Part shown: in pieces, positions 22,021-35,030 of the stretch
How the letters are laid out: each line of letters begins with the position of its first letter
Position numbering within the stretch: the stretch's first letter is position 1
Assembly (NCBI GenBank): GCA_050084985.1
Contig: JBITNC010000001.1
Span: 52,948,001-53,012,000 of the forward strand
DNA length: 64,000 bases
Source: Nageia nagi
Taxonomy: Eukaryota; Pinophyta
Reading direction: 5' to 3'
The notes under the pieces: generated by a model
What the model saw: only the letters and a program-made list of their open reading frames with translations
Databases searched by the model: none
What the model was told of the DNA's origin: nothing
Position numbers and translations under genes: made by a program

Positions 22021-23694
22021 GTAAGTCTCCCTGTGGCATACGCCATCTCGACAAAATAATTCCACTTCTCTCAAAAATAAAACGAAGGAAACAAATAGAA
22101 TGAATGTTTTGTTGACGGATGTGATGTTAACAAATGCTAGTTTTGTGACTTCGATTAATTGTGTTTGCAGTTATCTGTCCACGATTAATGTCAATCTGTT
22201 AGCGTAATTGTTATTTATCACTAATCCTATCGTTACATTGTGTCTGGCAATAAGCTAAATATTTTTGGATTATTAGTCCTTTTAATCATAGTTCATCTTT
22301 TGTGTTATTTTGTAATATGTTTTTCCTGAGTGGTTTATGTGTGGTGTGCTTTTTTAAAGGTATCGTAGCCATGGATCTGACTTTATAATGGCTGCGAATT
22401 TTGAATTGGAGGTCGCCCTGCATTTATTGCTATATTGGTATGTTTTAGGCTGGAATTTGCTGTAGCACTTGAGCTTTAGTTCTGTTCAAGTTATTTTTGA
22501 GTTTATTGTTCCGGTTAAGCAGTATTGGGGTTTCTCCAGAGTTTGTTGCTGTGGTATTTGTACTTCAAAGCTGCTTTCCAGGTTGATGATTCTATAAAAA
22601 ATTAATTGAGTATTGTGGAAAAACAGGTGTGTAGATTTCTGTCACAAATCTTTCCTATACAGTATAGTTGAAGGATGGGAATTTTTAATTTCTTCTTATG
22701 TGGAATGTATTTGAGATCTTATTTTTCTCTACTAGCCTTTGTTTCTTTGGTAAAGGTGAATATTTAAAACTAAAAAAATAAATTACATAAGAACTTTTCG
22801 AAGTCATTGAGAGGGTTCGATTTTTCAAAATTATATGTTGGTGCGAGGGTTCAATTCTTTAAGCCTCTCTATTTGTGTGCTCTATTTCTTGTGGTAGTGG
22901 AGTTATGTCATTTCTAGCTTTAATCTTATTAATTGAAAACTTAAATTTGATGGTCACTGCAAAATTCAATGGTTCTAATTATATAAATTATAGTAATTTC
23001 ATAAATGAAATAATTATGGGAGTTAATAATAAAAAATAAATTTAAAATTGTAATATAATATGTAAAATGAGATAAAATAGATAAGAATATTTGAAAAATT
23101 ATTTTTTGGTAAATTAGTGCAATAATAAAGATTAATGTTTAAAATATTAAAACAAGAAAGATTTTACAATCAATGTATGAAAGAATAAAAAAATGAAAAA
23201 TTATGGATATTTAAAGTTAATTGAATCATCTATAAAAAAGGAGGTAGCATGAAGGGTCCATTATGGATATTTTTGGGAAGATACTTGGTTGAGAAAAAAA
23301 TCTTTGATAAAATACCAAAATATGAGAGATGGTGCCATCATCTAAACTCCTACACAATAGTAAGGCAATTAAACCATTTATTTAACAACTCCAAGCATCT
23401 AGAATGATGCAAACATACTATTTAAGAGTTGATCTTTCTATAAAGATAGGTAGCATTAGAAATGATCCTTATGTTCTTAATATTTATTCTTGATATGTCT
23501 TTGTTTGATATCTAAAACCCTACAAATGAATATTTTTAGTAGGAGAAAAACTCTAACACTAAGCTCTTAGAACCCTAAGACACATAATTAGGGGTTAATG
23601 CTAGATTAGGTATAAGTAGGCCCCCTTGCACCCATTCAATAGTATGATAGAAAGATGAAATGATATCTCTATCTCATTTCTTGGTATTGCTATA
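22021..23694. other. Interior of the TIR element; probable captured intron/3' flank, no coding frame
   Basis: After the glucanase donor site the sequence is T-rich and intron- or UTR-like, with acceptor-like TTTGCAG near 22170. The G/C content falls toward 23000-23200. No transposase motif or host domain was recognised. Confidence 0.45.
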
Positions 23695-23765
23695 TCCAAG
23701 ATAGGCACCTCGAAATGATATCTCTCGGCGTTTTTTGATATATAAAGGATTATATCAAAGCTAGT

Positions 23766-24190
23766 ATTTTTTACTCTTATAAGATGATTCTAGAATGGTA
23801 TTTACACTAATTTGTCACTCTTTCTAAAATGGTTGTTATTTTATAACTCTCAGTTCTTCTATTGCAATGTGGCAAGTTTAAATTATGAGAGTTACTTTGC
23901 AACTCCCACTCTCCACCTCTATTTATTGTGATGGTTTCTTCTATTTTCTTCATTAGGTAATTCTCATAATCTTTGTAATGAGCTCTCTATAGCTCTCTTT
24001 TTTCTTTAGCCTTTTTTCAGTCTTGCAATGTAGGGTTTTTTCTTTGTTTTATCCCCTTTAACAAATTTCTTGTGTCTCTTTAATTTGTGCATGCTCACTT
24101 TTGATAGTATATTTTCTTTACCTTGAAGCTTTTACTTTCAAGTTTAGTAATAATATTATTTTGATCATCCTAATATTTATAATAGTTGCA
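23766..24190. other. Unassigned A/T-rich spacer
   Basis: Nothing recognisable on either strand between the TIR element and the PPR pseudogene. Confidence 0.4.
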
Positions 24191-25770
24191 CATATAGGGA
24201 GAAATACTTTCAAAGTTTATTGAATATATTCTAAAACTAGTCAATTATATATATATTTTTTAAAACACATGATGATATCCAAACCATATTCATTATATGC
24301 ATATCTTGTGATCATTGAATTCCATGAAATGGTACCTCTCTACTGCATTTTGTTAAAGAGTATATGGGCTTTCTGTATGTTCCCAAACTTAGCATACATG
24401 TCTATTAGAGAATTATTCAAAATAATATTAAAGTGAAACCCACTTCTTACTATTTTTTCATGGATGTATATGCCCTCTTACAAAGATGTTAAGTTGGCAC
24501 ATGTTGAAAGAACACTTACAAAGGTTATTAAATCTAATTTGAAACTAGTCAATTTTATTTTTTGAAAACACTTGAGAGCCTCTAAACCATGCTCTTTTAT
24601 TTATGCATATCCTATTATCATTATATTATATAAGATTGTGTTTATTTGCAACATTTTTTCAAATAGTAAATGGGCCTTCTGTATGTTCTCAAACTTAGCA
24701 TATATGTATATTAAAGCACTTGTCATAACAATATCCAGTGCAACACTACTTTGTTACATTCCCTTGAAATTAACCTTTAGAGCCTCCTCATGAAAAATAT
24801 TTTGTATATACCTACAATCATTATGGTTCATTAGATGGTGTCTCTCTACTACATACCCTACATTTTGAATACATATCTATCAGGGCTATTATCACAATTG
24901 CATGCAAAATAAACCCACATTTAGTTATTTATGCATAAATGTCCATGCACGATTTTAAAGTTACAAGAGTTGCACATACATGGAGAATACTTACAAAGGT
25001 TAATGAATCTAGTCTAAAATTGGTCAATTGCATTTTCTGAAAATACTTGAGGGCCTCCAAACCATACCCATTATGTGTGTATCCTATGATCATTGTAGTC
25101 CATGAGATGGTGTCTCTCTATTGTATTTTGTCAAAGAGTACATGGGATTTTTGTCTATAAATGCATTTGTCACAATAACATTCGAGTGAAATCCACTTCA
25201 TATTATTTTTCTATATATGTATATGCCCTCTTGCAAAGATGTTTCAATTGGTACATGTTGGAAGAACACTTGTAACTATTATTGAATCTGGTTTGAAACT
25301 AGTCAATTTCATTTTTTAAAAGCACTTCAAAGCCTCTAAACCATGCCCATTCTACACATATCTTATAATCATTACATTTCATGAGATTTTATTTCTTTGT
25401 TGCATTTTATCACATAGTAAATGAGCTTTATATGTACCCAAATCCATCATAAATATCTATCAAAGCACTCATCATAACGATATTTGGTGCAACACCACTT
25501 TATTGCATTCCCTCAAAACCCTCTAGATCCTCCTCATGAAAACTATTATGTACATACCCAACAATCATTGCAGTTCACGATATGGCATCTCTATGTTGTA
25601 TACCCCATATTTTGAATAAATGTTTATTAGGGTTGTTATCAAAATTGCATGCAAATGAAACCCACATTTAATTATTTATCCATTAATTTCCATGCCCCAT
25701 TTTAAAGCTATAAGACTTTCACACATAGGAAGAATACTTGTAAAGCTTATTGAATCTAATCCAAGGAGAA
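24191..25770 (-). pseudogene. PPR-repeat (PLS-type) pseudogene, part 1
   Basis: Minus-strand frames repeat a unit of about 300-310 bp, the size of one PPR P-L-S triplet. Examples are HGLEALKCFQKIKLTS, FKLDLITFVSVLSTCANLTS, YIHEKIVRSGFHFN and LIDMYAKFGNIQKAH (about 24590-24380). The same words recur near 24900-25030 and 25210-25400. PLS-class PPR proteins bind organellar RNA and direct editing or processing. Stops (GYA*IKEHG, TSL*EG) and frameshifts are frequent, so no product is expected. It abuts the CACTA fragment at about 25770. Confidence 0.85.
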
Positions 25771-25773
25771 TAC

Positions 25774-26260
25774 TTGTAAAGTGGTTGGCATGTGGTCTAA
25801 AGAGGTTTGCAACCAAACATTCAAGCTATTTAATCAATGATTATAGATTTCATACCAAAAATAAAAATGATTAAAGAACAACTCAAAATAGCAGTATGTG
25901 TGTTAATGATACTATTTTGTGTAGAGAAAATGCAAAAGATATGAACTTGGTGCTTCAAAAACTCACATATTATGAGTTTATAAGGGTAATAATCTTATTG
26001 GATTACTATAAATTTCAATACCCTATGTTCAATTATGTTTGGGTGAATATTTTTTATAATAAGAATGGATGTAAAACAGATGAAACAGACTTTGTATTGG
26101 TCAACATGAACAAATTATAAAGCCAAGATAGAGTACAAGATGATCCATTTATCCTAGCATCACGAGCCCAACAAGTGTTTTATATATAGAATCCAATTGA
26201 AACCAAATGGAATGTGGTTCTCACATCATCTCCAAGAGGGATCAAAGACACTAAAATTTA
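25774..26260 (+). mobile_element. CACTA (En/Spm) transposon fragment, DUF4216-like C-terminal region
   Basis: The plus-strand reading runs LVKWLACGLKRFATKHSSYL, INDYRFHTKN, then LDYYKFQYPMFNYVWVNIFY, GCKTDETDFVLVNMNKL, and after a stop DDPFILASRAQQVFYI with KWNVVLTSSPRGIKD. This order matches the C-terminal DUF4216-type region that follows the TNP2 transposase domain in plant CACTA ORFs. The catalytic domain and CACTA termini are absent. It is an isolated fragment inserted in the PPR array and disrupted by at least two stops. Confidence 0.75.
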
Positions 26261-26700
26261 GCAACACTAAATTTTTCATTTTGTGCTTTATAATAATAGA
26301 TTTTATTAAACTTGTAATTGCAAAAAATGAAAATGAAAATGATGACAACATTAAATACATACATGATGAATGTGAGGATACATGTTTATCATTGGAACCA
26401 TGATAAGATTTTGGCATACAAATTGTAATATGAGATAAAGTTTAACTAAAAAGCCTAAAGGGCATATAGTTTGATATCATTAATTGTAATCTAATGTAAT
26501 ACAAATTATAATGTTCATAGTATGCTTTATTGTAATACAAATTGTAAGATAACTAACATGTGTGATGTTTTCATTGCATATTTTTGTGATTTGTGTTTAT
26601 GCTAAAGCGTAGTCTATAACAACATACAACAAAAAGCATATTTATTTCATTTGTGTTTTTTTTATGTACTACTATTTACAATTGAAATTTTTGAAGTTAC
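26261..26700. other. Unassigned remainder between the CACTA fragment and PPR part 2
   Basis: Probably 3' sequence of the CACTA element. It has A/T-rich words such as TACAAATTGTAA repeated at about 26420, 26505 and 26535. No coding frame or terminal repeat was found. Confidence 0.35.
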
Positions 26701-28480
26701 AAATAATCCTTAAAATTAAAATCACCATAAAATTCAATGAATATATGAACTTCAGTTCTAAAACATAAAAATACCATTCCTTAGATATTCTACTATCATT
26801 GCATTCCATGAAATTATTTGTTCATAATGCATCTTGTCAAACAAAGCCCTTATTATCTTAATGCTCCCACATTTTGCAAGGTTCTTATCACAAATATTGC
26901 ACTTGAAAGAAACCCAAATCTAGTTATTTGTCCATGAATTTTCATACCCCATTTTGTTATGAATTCTCTAGGAACCAAGCAAACAAGTCCACACTTAAGC
27001 ATCAGGTTTTATTAGCATGTTAATTATAAATTCTTTTGTTTCATCTCAATTCCCAAAATGACCAAGAAGCATGTATTATACATTCATTGTGTGTATAATA
27101 CGATACTAGTCAACCATGAATTTGAAGTATTGATAGCCCTCTTTTACTAGACTTCCATGACTTCATGAAGATAATATAGTAACAAATTGAACATCATCTA
27201 GATTAACAACCACACATTCCATTTGTTCAAATAGTTTAATGGCTTCCTTGTATATATCCTGTAATTATTGTACTCTATGAAATTATTTATCTATTATGCA
27301 TATTGTAAAATAAAACATTGCATTCTTAATGCTCCCATATTTTGAATACATGTCTATTAAACTATTTTAACAAACCCACATATATTACAATTGCATGCAA
27401 AAGAAACCCACATCTAGTTATTTGTTCATGAGTGTCCATGATCCATTTAAAAGCTACAAAAGTTGGACATATTAGAAGAACACTTACAAAGGTTATTGAA
27501 ACCAATTAATAACCACAAGAAACATCCTTTAGTCAATGACTAGTAGCCACCAAATGAATATTGTCCATCCTTGAAGTGGTGGAAATGATTCAAATCCCTT
27601 ACAATAATTTCTCATACAACCATTTCTTGCATACCTTGGAATCATCGCAATCCATGAAATTGCTCACTTTCACTTTATCTTTTAGCTAAATATTTGAGAA
27701 AAAAACATAAGTTTTTTACATTCTACATTGTATTGTTTCATTACTAGATCAAATCTTCCAAAATAAAGTTGGTATGCAACTGAGAAAGTTGTAAATGTTA
27801 TCTAGGCATTGCATACCATGATTTAAGTGTTCATGGAAGAAATTATACAAAAAATGCATGCATGTATTTTTGGACAAGGTGAAATAGTATATCACATGGC
27901 TCTAGATGTTGAAAATAAGAAAAATGAGACATCTCTTCTCCATGGTCCTTTGTCTATAACCGTTAGATAGCTTAGTAGGTTTTTATTTATCCTATGGCAT
28001 ATAAATTTGAAGTAATTGGTTTATATAGAATCTTTTCAATGATAGGTTAGAAAGTAGAAAGCTAACAATGAGAGAGAAACAATTGAGTTGCAAGTTTTAG
28101 AAAAAATAATTTTGATTCTTGGTTATCATAATTACATCAAGTTTTATTGGCATGCTATTTCTTTGTTACATTATCTCAATTAATACCCATATTTTCCATT
28201 TTTCCAAATAGTTTGATGGCTTCTTTGTTACACATATTGTTAAACAAAAACACTTGCCTTTTTAATGCTTCCACATTTAAAATACATGTCTATTACGGTT
28301 GTTATCACAATTGCATACGAAAAAAAACTCATATCTACTTATTTATCCATGCCCATTTTAAAGTTGCAAGAGTTGCACATATATGAATAATACGTGTAAA
28401 GGTTATTGAATCTAGTTTGAAGAGTTGCACATATATGAATAATATGTGTAAAGGTTATTGAATCTAGTTTGAAACAAAAA
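26701..28480 (-). pseudogene. PPR-repeat pseudogene, part 2, with E-motif remnant
   Basis: Minus-strand fragments: LDSITFTRIIHICATLATLK (about 28440-28350), DTHEQITRCGFLLHAIV (about 27440-27390), an E-motif-like run (VKEGYQYFKFMVD, DETKEFIINMLIKPDA, VWTCLLGS, about 27180-26990), then KIHGQITRFGFLSSAIFV and ALFDKMHYEQIISWNAMIV (about 26960-26790). The E motif normally closes a PLS-type PPR protein. Repeats continuing after it mean at least two decayed PPR copies lie head to tail. Stops and frameshifts are throughout. Confidence 0.8.
28369..28472. repeat. 52-bp perfect-but-one tandem duplication
   Basis: 28369-28420 and 28421-28472 both start AGAGTTGCACATATATGAAT and differ only at ACGTG versus ATGTG. 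It lies inside the PPR pseudogene and is clearly younger than it. Confidence 0.9.
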
Positions 28481-30510
28481 ATGATCAATCAATTGCATTT
28501 TATATAAGTAGCTTTAATTTTTTTTTCAAATTGTAATCATCAGATGGTGGATAATAACTACCCTATTATGTTATATAAGGATAGTTATAAAGCATCGTAT
28601 AATTTCCTATTTTTTATACTAAATGATGACATACACTAGATCAAAAAGGGCATGTTAGGGTAACTTATAACACTCATAAAATGTAAAAGCCCTAATGTAA
28701 TTTATCACACAAATAAGAAAATTCCTTCAAACCAACACCCATGTCTGGCTTAGAAGGGAATAAACAAGCACTAAACACCTTAATATACCAACATTAGGGT
28801 TAGAGCTCAAGATACAAGCAAATACAATCTCATGATGCCAACATCTGGCTACAACATGCATGAAATAGTAAATATACCACAACATTACAATATGAAAGCA
28901 TACATAAGACAAATGATGAGATCCAAGTGCCTAATAACTATATTGAAGATAAATAATTAGTAATGATACAATACCAAGCTCTCAAGGTTGGATGTTGGCC
29001 TCAAAGGAGCCAACCAAGGCACAATGTGTGTCTCTCACTATTGGATAGATAGATGATGTTAGAAAAGTCTTGCTCCCTTAGAATCTAAATCCTCTTCATC
29101 GAAGGAGCCCTCCTCAAACCCTAGTGACCAACTGAATGGTAGAATCTTAACCTTATAATACCACCAAATGGGCTAGGGTGTTATACCGAAGTCATAAACT
29201 AACATGATCCCTCAGCTTGCTAATCCTCATAGATGTTACACCTAGGGGTCTTGCTTAGCGTTGCATTAAGACTTCTATCCTTTAGATAATATAAGAATAA
29301 TATCAAATATATATATCAACAATGATGCTCCAACACCTAATATAGCTTAAGCATGGATCTAGAACATCATCTCATAATCATCCATGTCTAGCCTACCCAA
29401 TGATAGCCTCCTAAGGGTCTTCAAATGCCTTAAACATGTCATAGATGCCCATGTGTGGGGTGTAGATCCTCCCTAAGGTGTGACATAGGCCTCCTAGGGT
29501 GATGGGATGCCTCCAAGTCCAATGTTGGGGTCCTATAAGTTCCCCCATATCATATGTTGGATTTCTAGGAGTCATACTTATGCTTAGATCCTATTTACAT
29601 GCTCATACAAGGCCTTGGGATTCCCATAATCAATTTGTGGGATCTCTAAATAAATTAAATAATATTAGATCATGCTAGCCTATGCTTGGGAGGAATATGT
29701 CCCACATAGGGCTCATAATGGGATCCAACATACCTTTATAATTTTTATCCTAGGTACTAACAACTAGTGCATAATAAATATTTACAAAGGGGGAATCTGT
29801 GGGATTCCATAATTAATTACATTTTGTAAAAGGGGATGTCACATAAAACCATTATAAATGGTAGTTCATCTATCTCCTATGAACTCATCGCTAAAAGTTC
29901 TCCCTACGATTATGGTTTATAAACACCCACGTAGGGTCATATAAAATGCCACCAAAAGACATAAGGATGTGGTTATTAACCACCCCCTTCAAGTTTAAAG
30001 AGGTTGTTTAAAACCATGGCCTAATAATTACTTCAAAAAAAAATCATAATCTGAAAGCATTTTTCCATCAAAAAAGAAAGTTGAAGAGAGCTTTTAAATT
30101 ACAAATTCCTTATGGTTTAATCATAATGTTAGCCATGGGCTCTCAAAGGATGGCCCAATGGAACAAACCAATCATCATTCAATCTCTATAATGAGTTAAA
30201 AATTGTAATTGTTTCATGTAAATATTTTTCATATTTTTCTTTGCATGTTAATGTTTACACTTATATTCATATATTTTTGGTGTTGCAGATGAGGCTAGGC
30301 AATCAACTTATCAAAAGATATAATTTGGAGGAGAATCATCTAATGGGAAAAAATGATGATTGTTATCTTAGTTTTTATTTAAGACAAAATATGTATTGAT
30401 TTCCATTTTGAAACTTGCAATTGTGATAGTCCTAATGGATTTAATTTTCATGACTTTCAAAGTGCATTGAAATTACAGTCACTTTATCCAAAAGACTTTC
30501 AAAGTGCAAT
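28481..30510. other. No recognisable gene or element
   Basis: About 2 kb of moderately A/T-rich sequence without a coding frame. Words such as ATCCAACAT and TAGGGTT recur, and the texture resembles LTR or non-coding transposon sequence. No paired termini were found. Confidence 0.4.
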
Positions 30511-30533
30511 GAAGAAAGAAAGAAAGAAAGAAA
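30511..30533. repeat. (GAAA)n microsatellite
   Basis: GAAGAAAGAAAGAAAGAAAG-type run. On the minus strand it is (TTTC)n directly after the LINE-like sequence, so it may be that element's simple-repeat 3' tail. Confidence 0.8.
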
Positions 30534-32740
30534 TTATATTAATGTCCTTGGGTGACCAAAAGTGGTCAATGGGACTAGCATGTACAATCTTGCTAGAAAA
30601 GCTAGCTAAACCCTTAATGGGTCCCAAGGAAAGGAAAAAGAAATGAGCTAAATTGAAAATGATAGGTTAAAGAACCCCACCCTAGTGAAAAAAAAGGGGG
30701 AGGGGGTACAAAATTTGTAAAAACCATAGATAAATCATCCTAAGCCTATTCAAGAGGGGAGTGTTGTGGTGTATTCTGGTCCAAGGAGGACTCATGCTAG
30801 TCCATGGGTGAAGTGCTTGAGGTGCTACTAGGTGGAAAGAAAGAAGTGATTAAACAAATCCTCAATAGCTCCAACATGCTCTTAAGGCATCTCTTGGTTC
30901 GATGGGGTTGTTATGGGTGTTCCTCTTTGCATCTTCTATGGGACCCTTTTAGGGAAAAGGTATTAAAAAAGGATGTAATGTATTAATCACCCGAGAGTTG
31001 CTAAGCTCGAGCTAGGAGACATCTCTAGAGGAAGGCCTCTCGAAGGTAAAGGGCTAAGCATTATTGATCTGGATACCTGATGAAAGTAGCAAGGGAACCA
31101 TGTGAATTATGGAAGAGATAGTGGTATCCACCCCTAATCATAATAGATCGAGCATTAAAAGATGATGTGATCTTTAGATTCGATCTCTAGGGAGCAAAGG
31201 TGGTAGACTCATAGCTCTTTGGCTAAGTGGTGGTCTGTCTCTACTCGTAGTTGGTGTGAGCATACTCAAAATTATCTGAGTGACATCCTCAACCCAAGAG
31301 GAGGTGTAAGTTGATGTATCTTACATGGGAAATCCTACCATCCTTGACTTAGAGATAGTGGTGGGCATAGTGGTCCAGCTTGGGTGTCCATGACAAAGAG
31401 GACACCCAAGTAGCCTAGATGAAGGCTCTGTAGATAATATCTCGAATCACTATCAAAGAGTCCTTAGAGGTCTAGGATAAGTCCATTTATGAGCAAGGTA
31501 AGCTATCAGGAGAGAATCTAAATCTTGCAAGCATCATAGATACCTCAGCATACCAGCATCAACGATAACCCTGAGCTACAAACTCCATCGAGGAGGAAAA
31601 AGCTCTCATCAAAAATATAATAGAATCTATAGCTTCTCCATGGTTAGATAGAAGTTTAAGGTGATGTAGGTAGATGACAATGGAAGCAAGGGCCCATATC
31701 AAGAGGGGTTGGCAACTGAATTTCATGAGCATGATAAGGTGAGGGATTATCTACTTGCTCTAAATGAAGTGAGATAGGAAGGAAATCAATATTCGCTCAA
31801 CTAGGATCCAATATGCTACATTAGGGCCCCAAATCTTAACCCCATATAAGGTTGCAAGAATGACCAAGGTTTGGAAAAGTTTTAACTTGGATGAGACATC
31901 TTGAAAATGTAACTAGATACACTACCTCTCTAAGGTGGAGACTGTTGCATAAACCTGATGGATCTTAGGTGGGTTGCCATCCACATGGAGAACCTGGGTC
32001 TTGAAAAGAGCACTCCAAAGTAAATGTATGAGGGAGTGATCTCAATGGTGTTGTCATGGAAGGTGAACTAGGTTTGGTCCAAGGTGGCTTTTGACATTAA
32101 AAGCCATAACCTTAGTTTTGCTAAGGTTCACCTATAACTCCTATCTATAGCTAAAAGTGGTCAAGGCATTGATCAATCGTTGGAGACCCTTAGCTGATTC
32201 GAAAAGCAATGAAATGTCATCCATAAAAAGTAGAATGGGAACTTGATTTCCATGAAGAAGGCAACTAGAATCGAGACTAATGGTGTCAACGATGAAGGAC
32301 TCTAACTCATCAATGTAAAGGCCAAATAAGGTGGGGGGGAGAGGATAACCCTGTTTCACCCCAATCATGCTAAGTATGCTTTTCAAGAATCCATTAGGAG
32401 TATGAAATCCCCCTAAAAGAGTCTTGTAAAGAGTTAAAATAGTTGCTAAGGCAATCTTTGGGATACCCAAACATCATAATCTATCCCAATGTCTATGTTA
32501 AGGCACCATGTCAAAGGCTTTCCTAAAGTACACAAGGCAGTAATACACTAGGGACTTATGGAATCTAGCCTCCTCAATAGTGGCCCAAAGAGTGAGGGTA
32601 TGGTCATTAGTGCGATGGTACCTAAAGAACCCTACCTGGCCTACAGCTCAAAACCCTCTTGTGTTTGCCATCTGTGAGATGTATCCCTCGAGAATCATGG
32701 CATAGAGCTTGGCCAAGGTATGACCTTGAAAAGTTGGAAA
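30534..32740 (-). pseudogene. 5'-truncated LINE (non-LTR retrotransposon) reverse-transcriptase remnant
   Basis: The minus strand from about 32735 reads LAKLYAMILEGYISQMANTR, ARFHKSLVYYCLVYFRKAFD, MGIPKIALATILTLYKTLLG, SMIGVKQGYPLPPTLFGLYI, then the catalytic block ILLFMDDISLLFESAKG and VNLSKTKVMAFN (about 32130-32090). These are the ordered palm motifs of a LINE reverse transcriptase. The usual Y/F-A-D-D is FMDD here. The 3' continuation reads LFQTLVILATLYGVKIWGPN (about 31880-31820) with stops. Endonuclease and the start of RT are missing, as expected from 5' truncation during target-primed insertion. The assignment below 31300 is by continuity only. Confidence 0.8.
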
Positions 32741-33043
32741 TTTTTTTGGAGTAGTTGAATTTCAATAGAATGTAATATTATTGTTGGTTTTGCTATTTAT
32801 GTTGTTGTCAAAGATTATATGTCCTTGAACTTTAACTCCTAATTTATTGCAAGTGCAAACTATTATTATGTGACATATCTCAAATACTCTAAAATTTGAC
32901 TAATTCCATTTTTGTCTTATCATAATCAACTTCTTGGAATTTTTCATAATCAACATAGATCTCCTTTTGTTTATGATCTATTTGTGGTTTTCAAGTTAAA
33001 GATTAATAAGAAGTGCACTCGTCAACTACATACCTACAGCTAT
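32741..33043. other. Unassigned spacer
   Basis: A/T-rich, no coding frame or repeat pair recognised. Confidence 0.35.
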
Positions 33044-33215
33044 GAATATGGCCTTTTTTGAGTTCACTAAACTCTGATTTGTCATTAAAATTAAGAACAT
33101 GGCCTTTTTTGAGTTCCCTAAACTCTAATTTATCATTATAATTGAGAAAATAACACCTTTTAAGTTGAGAGAAATCTGCATTATCATTAAAATTGAAAAC
33201 ATAGCCTTTCGATGC
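33044..33215. repeat. Tandem repeat, about 50 bp x 4, degenerate
   Basis: Units begin near 33044, 33095, 33144 and 33194. They share GAA(T/C)ATGGCCTTTTTTGAGTT followed by AAACTCTGATTT and TCATTAAAATT. Units 1 and 2 are the most alike. Confidence 0.8.
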
Positions 33216-35030
33216 TCTTGAGAAAGGATGTATATTTCTTTTAACATATGTTCATCAATAAACTGATAATATTTCAGCAATTCTCATGTAATGGACAAAC
33301 TTACATAGGATTGGATTGAAAATGATAAACAATATAAGGAAATGATGGAATTCACATTTATAATAATAACATGATAAACATTTGTTTTAGAGGCATAGTT
33401 GTTTCAAATGTTGATAGAGATCACAAAGTAGTTGTTGGATTTTGGCTCCAAGACTAAATCAAAGATGAAGAGATGCGATAAAAATTATCCAATGCCTTCA
33501 TGAAGTCCAACATTGCACCTCTTATTATACTTTTGCAACCCTTCAACCATGGCTTGTAGTTAATCATCAATCATTTTTTCAATCATCAATCATTTTTTTT
33601 TACAATTCTACCCCACATTTTTTTAAAATTTTGTCTCATAGAATACCTTCAAGTGATTCTACCTAACTTTTTTTTAAATTTTTTCTACCAAATTGCCAAG
33701 TAATTCTACCAACCCGAATTTTTGATAATCATATAGATCAAAGGCTAGAGAAGTTGTAAACAACAATCCATCTTCTTAGGCACAAATAGAACCTGCATTA
33801 TCATATTAATGGTCTTCATATTTCACCCCTATATCATCCATTTATAAAGGAACTACCTTTAGTTCAATTTATATTTTCTTTTCTAGATGATTTTCATCTA
33901 TATATAGCATAGAATAAAAAAATAGCTTTTTGAAAATATAGCTCCAAGTTAAAGACATAAAAATGGCCAATAAACGGTCAAAATACATTGAATACGACAA
34001 AAATTTGTGAGTTTTAAAATTCGTAAATATGAAAAAAATGACAAAAAAGTAACAAAAATGCCAAAAAAGGGAAAATTTTGCAATTAAAAAAATTACTAAA
34101 TTTAAGGAAAATATGGCAGATACAACCAGAAAATAGCAAGAGGTATATTCTCGTTTTACATTTTTTGGATGTTTAAACAGAAAAATTAGTAAAAACGAAA
34201 AAATGACCACATTTTCAACTTACGATCAACATTTTTTACCTATTTAAATGGCATTTAAATGACATTTTTGTGAGTAAAAAATGACATTTTTTACATTCTT
34301 TTGAGGAAAAATACGATTTTTTTCAAAAAATGAAAAAAGATAATTTTTACATTTAAATGACATTTTTTTATTATATGATATATAGTACTATTACTGTGCA
34401 ATTATCTAAATCAAAAAATATGTTTTCAAATTACCATTTTTTTATAGCAGGTACAAGGGACAGAGCAAATAACTCAAGCTAGCAATCATATATTAGAAGT
34501 AAATAAGAGCAGATAACTCAAGCTAGCAATCATATATTAGAAGTAAATAAGAAAACAATAACAATGCAACTTACTACACATTTAAAACATCATACTGATT
34601 ACTATTTGCAAAATAGAGCAAATAAGGAATTAATACAACAAACTCAACACAACGTCTTAAACATGATTCATTCGCTTCTACAATTATTTATGTCGATTCT
34701 GGCACTAGTATAATCAGAATAGACTATAACCTTAAAACACTATCCAAACTAAGAGTATATTCAAAAATTATTGTGTATTCTCTAATAAAAAAGTATTTTC
34801 TAAAATCCACTCAATACATAAGTGCATAATAAATGTTTTAGCCTTTTTATTAAATGTCAGGTGAAATTGTACAAAATTGTTATATTCATTGAATAAAGGA
34901 AGATCATGACAAGGTTTTTCAATTGAATAATCAAGTTATATCATTGAAATATTTTGGGTGTAATTGTACAAAAATATGAAGTTTTGAAAGGCCCTGTAGT
35001 AACCTTAAACAATTTAGATACAAAAAGTCT
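33216..35030. other. Very A/T-rich stretch with a 44-bp tandem duplication
   Basis: No gene. AGAGCAAATAACTCAAGCTA at 34462 is repeated with one early mismatch at 34506, giving a 44-bp tandem duplication over 34462-34549. At 33990-34370 the sequence is dominated by AAAAAATG and TTTTTACATT words. Confidence 0.6.

Larger units (their letters stand above)
21721..23765. mobile_element. DNA transposon with 71-bp TIRs carrying a glucanase gene fragment (Pack-type)
   Basis: The left TIR (21721-21791, ACTAGCTTTGATATAATCCC...) and right TIR (23695-23765) are reverse complements with two mismatches in 71. No transposase is readable in the 1.9-kb interior, so it is non-autonomous. A GH17 exon piece starts at the edge of the left TIR. 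The 158-bp MITE next door is the same family. Flanking bases do not give a clear target duplication here (AA on the left, AT on the right). The TA on the MITE suggests a Tc1/mariner-like or similar family, but the superfamily is unassigned. Confidence 0.75.

Noticed and set aside
33869-34210. 113-codon Phe-rich minus-strand frame resembling a membrane protein
   Set aside because: It comes from A/T-rich low-complexity sequence (AAAAATG words). The hydrophobicity is a composition effect.
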